The translations under genes and the position numbers were made by a program. From Alphaproteobacteria bacterium (GTDB taxonomy: Bacteria > Pseudomonadota > Alphaproteobacteria > Rickettsiales > SXRF01), in assembly GCA_019243895.1 (NCBI GenBank), contig JAFATP010000053.1, positions 1 to 9,579 of the forward strand: a DNA stretch of 9,579 bases. The letters run 5' to 3'. Shown in pieces: positions 7,115 to 9,579 of this stretch. Within the stretch, counting starts at the first letter, position 1. Each line of letters opens with the position of its first letter. The notes beneath the pieces were generated by a model that was not told where the DNA came from, made no database searches, and worked only from the letters and a program-made list of their open reading frames with translations.

Positions 7115-7875
7115 GCCGCTGCCAAGGCTACCATGATGCCGAACACCGGCAGCGCGAAAACCAGCCCGTCCACCCGGTCAAGCAACCCGCCGTGGCCGGG
7201 GATCAGCATGCCGCTGTCCTTCGCGCCGACGCGGCGCTTGAGCCAGGATTCGAATAAATCGCCCGCTTGCGCCACGGCGGCCAGCAGTATGCCAATGCCC
7301 AGGCCCCCGCCGACACTGGCCGGATAAGGTGAGAAGCTGATGCAGAGGCCGCCTGCCAACGCCGCCGCGATTACGCCGCCTGCAAACCCGGCCCATGTCT
7401 TGTTCGGGCTGATGACGGGTGCGAGCTTCGGCCCGCCGATCCGCCTGCCGGCGAAATACGCCGCCGTGTCGGCGGCAATCACGATCAGGATCGGATACAG
7501 CACCAGCTTGATGCCCGCGTTGGGCACGTCCGGCACCGTCATGCTGCGCAGCCAGAAAAGCGTGATGCACGGCAAGGCCACATACACCATGCCCGCGGCT
7601 TTCCAGCCATAGCCGGTCTCATGCGCGGTCAGGCCGTCCCACTCGCGGATCATCTGCAAGGCGGCGAGGATGATCAGCGCAATGAACCAGATGCCGCCCG
7701 CCATTACTGCGAACAGCACCAGCGTTGCCATGATAGCCGCCGACATCACGCGGCGGCGCAGGCCGTCCCAGCGGCGAATGAATTCCGGGATGGCATAGCC
7801 CTCCTCGTGTTGGCCGGAGGCGGTGGGGGATTCAGCAGGCGTTTCCATAGCGGCGTTCGCGGCGGGTGAATTCAT
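7111..7875 (-). CDS. cdsA: Phosphatidate cytidylyltransferase (CDP-diglyceride synthase)
   Basis: CdsA condenses CTP with phosphatidic acid to CDP-diacylglycerol, the precursor of all major phospholipids, in the inner membrane. The 254-residue product is strongly hydrophobic, with likely membrane segments near 44-72 (two), 92-108, 123-141, 160-182, 187-203 and 236-254. The family signature runs from Ser210 to Asp236: SWLKRR, then KD at 219-220, then GHGGLLDRVD (227-236), which holds the cation-binding Asp residues. SPNKTWAG (156-163) is also typical. The first 40 residues are hydrophilic and poorly conserved in kind. The first ATG (7875) overlaps uppS by 44 bp; the next in-frame ATG (codon 10, 7848) would overlap by 17 bp. 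Neither has a clear ribosome binding site, so the start is uncertain. The stop is shared with the dxr start in an ATGA overlap. Function is firm from the signature. Confidence 0.96.
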   Translation of the reverse strand: MNSPAANAAMETPAESPTASGQHEEGYAIPEFIRRWDGLRRRVMSAAIMATLVLFAVMAGGIWFIALIILAALQMIREWDGLTAHETGYGWKAAGMVYVALPCITLFWLRSMTVPDVPNAGIKLVLYPILIVIAADTAAYFAGRRIGGPKLAPVISPNKTWAGFAGGVIAAALAGGLCISFSPYPASVGGGLGIGILLAAVAQAGDLFESWLKRRVGAKDSGMLIPGHGGLLDRVDGLVFALPVFGIMVALAAA

Positions 7876-8572
7876 CCAAGGCGTGGGCGAAATGCGCTGG
7901 CGTAAAATCCGGCCAGAGCACCGGCGTAAAGTATAACTCGGTATAGGCGGATTGCCAGAGAAGAAAATTGCTCAGGCGCTGCTCGCCGCCGGTGCGGATC
8001 AGCAGGTCGGGGTCCGGGAGGTCGCGCGTATCCAGCGCATCGGCGAAAGAAGCTTCGCTGATGGCCTCCGGCGCGCATTCCCCGCGCCGCGCCGCCTCGG
8101 CCAAGCGTCTGGCCGCGCGCACCAGCTCCTGCCGGGCGCCGTAGCTTAAGCCCACGGTAAGATGGAAGGCGCTGTTTTTCGCCGTGCGGGTTTCGGCAGT
8201 TTCCACCATCGAGCGGACGTCCGGCGCCAGCAACGCGCGGTCGCCGATGAAGCGCAGGCGCACGCCCTTGGCGTATAGCGCGTCGGTTTCGCGGTCGATG
8301 TACAGCTTGAGCAGCTGCATCAGGTCCAGCACCTCTCCCGCCGGGCGCTTCCAGTTTTCGGAGGAAAAAGCATACACCGTCAGATAGCGCACGCCGGCAT
8401 CCCGGCATGCCTGCATCACGCCGCGCAGCGCGTCAGCGCCTTTTTTATGCCCCGCCGTGCGCGGCAGGCCGCGCGCCTTGGCCCAGCGGCCATTACCATC
8501 CATGATGACGGCCACATGCGCCGGGGGCGGAAAATCATTTGCCGGAAGCGGGTGTAACACGTTAGCATCCAT
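7832..8572 (-). CDS. uppS: Undecaprenyl diphosphate synthase (cis-prenyltransferase UppS)
   Basis: UppS extends farnesyl diphosphate with eight isopentenyl units to C55 undecaprenyl diphosphate, the lipid carrier for peptidoglycan and other surface polymers. The 246-residue protein carries the catalytic motif HVAVIMDGNGRWAKARGLPR (19-38) with Asp25, Asn27, Arg29 and Trp30. Further motifs are GHKKGA (His42), the flexible-loop motif FSSENWKRP (69-77), and RTGGEQRLSNFLLWQSAYTE (193-212). The last contains Arg193, Arg199, Ser201 and Glu212, matching E. coli R194, R200, S202 and E213. The length is close to E. coli UppS (253). The ATG at 8572 has no Shine-Dalgarno sequence; the bases upstream are pyrimidine-rich. 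An in-frame GTG at codon 5 (8558-8560) is an alternative. It overlaps cdsA at its 3' end and follows frr after 35 bp containing a possible hairpin and a TATAAT box. Confidence 0.97.
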   Translation of the reverse strand: MDANVLHPLPANDFPPPAHVAVIMDGNGRWAKARGLPRTAGHKKGADALRGVMQACRDAGVRYLTVYAFSSENWKRPAGEVLDLMQLLKLYIDRETDALYAKGVRLRFIGDRALLAPDVRSMVETAETRTAKNSAFHLTVGLSYGARQELVRAARRLAEAARRGECAPEAISEASFADALDTRDLPDPDLLIRTGGEQRLSNFLLWQSAYTELYFTPVLWPDFTPAHFAHALDEFTRRERRYGNAC

Positions 8573-8578
8573 TATATT

Positions 8579-8613
8579 GAAAAGAGGATACGCGCCGGGG
8601 TCCGCCGCTATCC
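8579..8613 (-). terminator. Possible hairpin terminator or attenuator between frr and uppS
   Basis: Read on the minus strand, GGATA (8609-8613) pairs with TATCC (8586-8590). Inside these, GCG pairs with CGC beside a single bulged G, and CGG pairs with CCG around an ACC loop, with one G-G mismatch between. That is 11 pairs in 28 bases, mostly G-C. It is followed at once by TCTTTTC (8579-8585). The left arm contains the frr stop codon TAG. The T tract is short and interrupted, so termination may be partial or absent. I judged the fold by eye; no energy was calculated. Confidence 0.3.
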
Positions 8614-9159
8614 CATGATCTCTTTTTCTTTCGACGCCAGCGCTTCATCCACTTTTTTCACCAGCTGGTCGGTGAGCTTCTGAATTTCCTCTGTGCGCTT
8701 GCCCAGTTCGTCCTTGGAGATTTTTCCGTCCTTCTCCGATTTTTTCAGCGCGTCGTTGCCGTCTCTGCGCACATTGCGGATAGCCACCCGGGTTTCTTCC
8801 GCATATTTTCGCGCCACCTTGATCAACTCCTGGCGGCGCTCCTGGGAGAGGTCCGGGATCGGCACGCGGATCACGTCGCCGTCCGCCGCCGGATTGACGC
8901 CGAGATTGGCCGCCGTGATGGCTTTCACTACGGCATTGACCAGCGATTTGTCATACACCTTCACCGCCAGCATGCGCGGCTCGGGCACGGTCACGTTGCC
9001 CACCTGGTTCAGCGGCACGTTGCCGCCATAGGCATCCACATGCACGTGCTCCAGCAGCGAGGCGCTGGCGCGCCCGGTGCGCAGACCGCTGAATTCCTTG
9101 GAGAGCTGTTGCAGCGCCCCTTCCATGCGGCGTTTAAGTTCGGAGATATCGGCGCTCAT
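8608..9159 (-). CDS. frr: Ribosome recycling factor
   Basis: RRF works with EF-G to split the post-termination ribosome so that it can be reused. The 183-residue protein matches the family length (185 in E. coli). Domain I, the three-helix bundle, is built from residues 1-30 and about 105-183. Domain II, the beta-rich part, spans about 31-104 ([20 protein letters not shown] at 44-63). Conserved sites include LRTGRAS (26-32), [10 protein letters not shown] with Arg131 and Arg132 (127-136), and the helix [21 protein letters not shown] (162-182). The ATG at 9159 gives the usual N-terminus. It lies 9 bp after the pyrH stop, with no strong ribosome binding site. The pyrH-frr pair is one of the most conserved neighbourhoods in bacteria. 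Its stop codon lies inside the hairpin that separates it from uppS. Confidence 0.98.
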   Translation of the reverse strand: MSADISELKRRMEGALQQLSKEFSGLRTGRASASLLEHVHVDAYGGNVPLNQVGNVTVPEPRMLAVKVYDKSLVNAVVKAITAANLGVNPAADGDVIRVPIPDLSQERRQELIKVARKYAEETRVAIRNVRRDGNDALKKSEKDGKISKDELGKRTEEIQKLTDQLVKKVDEALASKEKEIMG

Positions 9160-9168
9160 AACTCATGC

Positions 9169-9579
9169 TCACGGCTGATCGGTGATGACAGTATGATTTC
9201 CTTCCCCGCGCAATACGCTGGCGAGGGCGTTTTGCGCGTGAATGGAGAATACGATAATAGGAATCCCGTTTTCCCGCGCAAGGGAAATGGCGGAAGCATC
9301 CATCACTTTCAGGTCTTTGACCAGCACATCGTGGAACGACATGCGCTCGAACCGCACCGCCGCGCCGTCTTTCTTGGGGTCGGCGGAATAGACTCCGTCC
9401 ACCTGCGTGCCTTTAAGGATCGCGTCGCAGCCCATTTCCACGGCGCGCAGCGCGCCGGCGGTGTCGGTGGTGAAAAATGGGTTCCCGGTGCCGGCGGCGA
9501 AAATCACCACGCGGCCGCGCTCCAGGTGCCTGAGCGCGCGGCGGCGCACGTAAGGCTCGCATATCTGCATCATGCTGAT
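9169..9579 (-). CDS. pyrH: Uridylate (UMP) kinase, 3' part only
   Basis: PyrH phosphorylates UMP to UDP for pyrimidine nucleotide synthesis and belongs to the amino-acid-kinase fold, unlike eukaryotic UMP kinases. Only the last 136 codons are present; the gene enters from the right edge, the open frame continuing upstream of the first visible ATG as I-S-M-M-Q. The visible part includes [20 protein letters not shown], a hallmark of bacterial PyrH. It is followed by [21 protein letters not shown], which binds ATP and metal in relatives, and by [25 protein letters not shown]. It ends VITDQP. Relative to E. coli (241 residues) this is a little over the C-terminal half. It leads directly into frr, as is usual. 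The ATG near the edge is internal, not the start. Confidence 0.97.
   Translation of the reverse strand: MSMMQICEPYVRRRALRHLERGRVVIFAAGTGNPFFTTDTAGALRAVEMGCDAILKGTQVDGVYSADPKKDGAAVRFERMSFHDVLVKDLKVMDASAISLARENGIPIIVFSIHAQNALASVLRGEGNHTVITDQP

Noticed and set aside
1..9579. Search for tRNA or rRNA genes, CRISPR arrays, insertion sequences, attachment sites or foreign islands
   Set aside because: The window is tightly packed with housekeeping genes in one direction, with gaps under 80 bp and similar base composition throughout. No direct repeat array, transposase motif or RNA gene signature was seen.

Overview
The window is a GC-rich stretch, about 60 % by eye, that is filled almost completely by eleven genes. 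All lie on the minus strand, so transcription runs from the right end of the window to the left. In the order they are read they are pyrH (3' part only), frr, uppS, cdsA, dxr, rseP, bamA, ompH/skp, lpxD, fabZ and lpxA (5' part only). This is the conserved bacterial block that joins ribosome recycling and nucleotide metabolism to isoprenoid, phospholipid, outer-membrane-protein and lipid A biogenesis. The order uppS-cdsA-dxr-rseP (dxr after cdsA, whereas Escherichia coli has frr-dxr-uppS-cdsA-rseP), a short RseP with one PDZ domain, and an ompH gene between bamA and lpxD suggest a Gram-negative alphaproteobacterium. I cannot name the order or genus from this sequence alone.

Right part (about 7111-9579): UMP kinase, ribosome recycling factor, undecaprenyl diphosphate synthase, CDP-diglyceride synthase and DXP reductoisomerase. 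DXR makes the MEP-pathway precursor that eventually supplies UppS with isoprenyl diphosphates. UppS makes the C55 lipid carrier for peptidoglycan and O-antigen, and CdsA makes CDP-diacylglycerol for phospholipids. cdsA overlaps uppS, and dxr starts in an ATGA overlap with cdsA. The 35-bp frr-uppS gap holds a hairpin followed by a T-rich tract and a perfect TATAAT box, so it may be a transcription boundary.

Middle part (about 1756-5888): the site-2 protease RseP, the outer-membrane protein assembly factor BamA, and the periplasmic chaperone OmpH/Skp. Together these cover delivery, insertion and envelope proteolysis for outer-membrane proteins.

Left part (1-1726): LpxD, FabZ and LpxA. LpxA and LpxD attach the acyl chains of lipid A, and FabZ makes fatty acyl-ACP intermediates from the same beta-hydroxyacyl-ACP pool. 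A good candidate sigma70 promoter lies in the 76-bp lpxD-fabZ gap.

No gap exceeds 80 bp. I see no tRNA, rRNA, mobile element, CRISPR array, phage gene or foreign-looking segment. All complete genes look intact, with key residues in place. I found no undescribed system: this is a housekeeping envelope-biogenesis cluster, and the findings concern small regulatory and start-site details.
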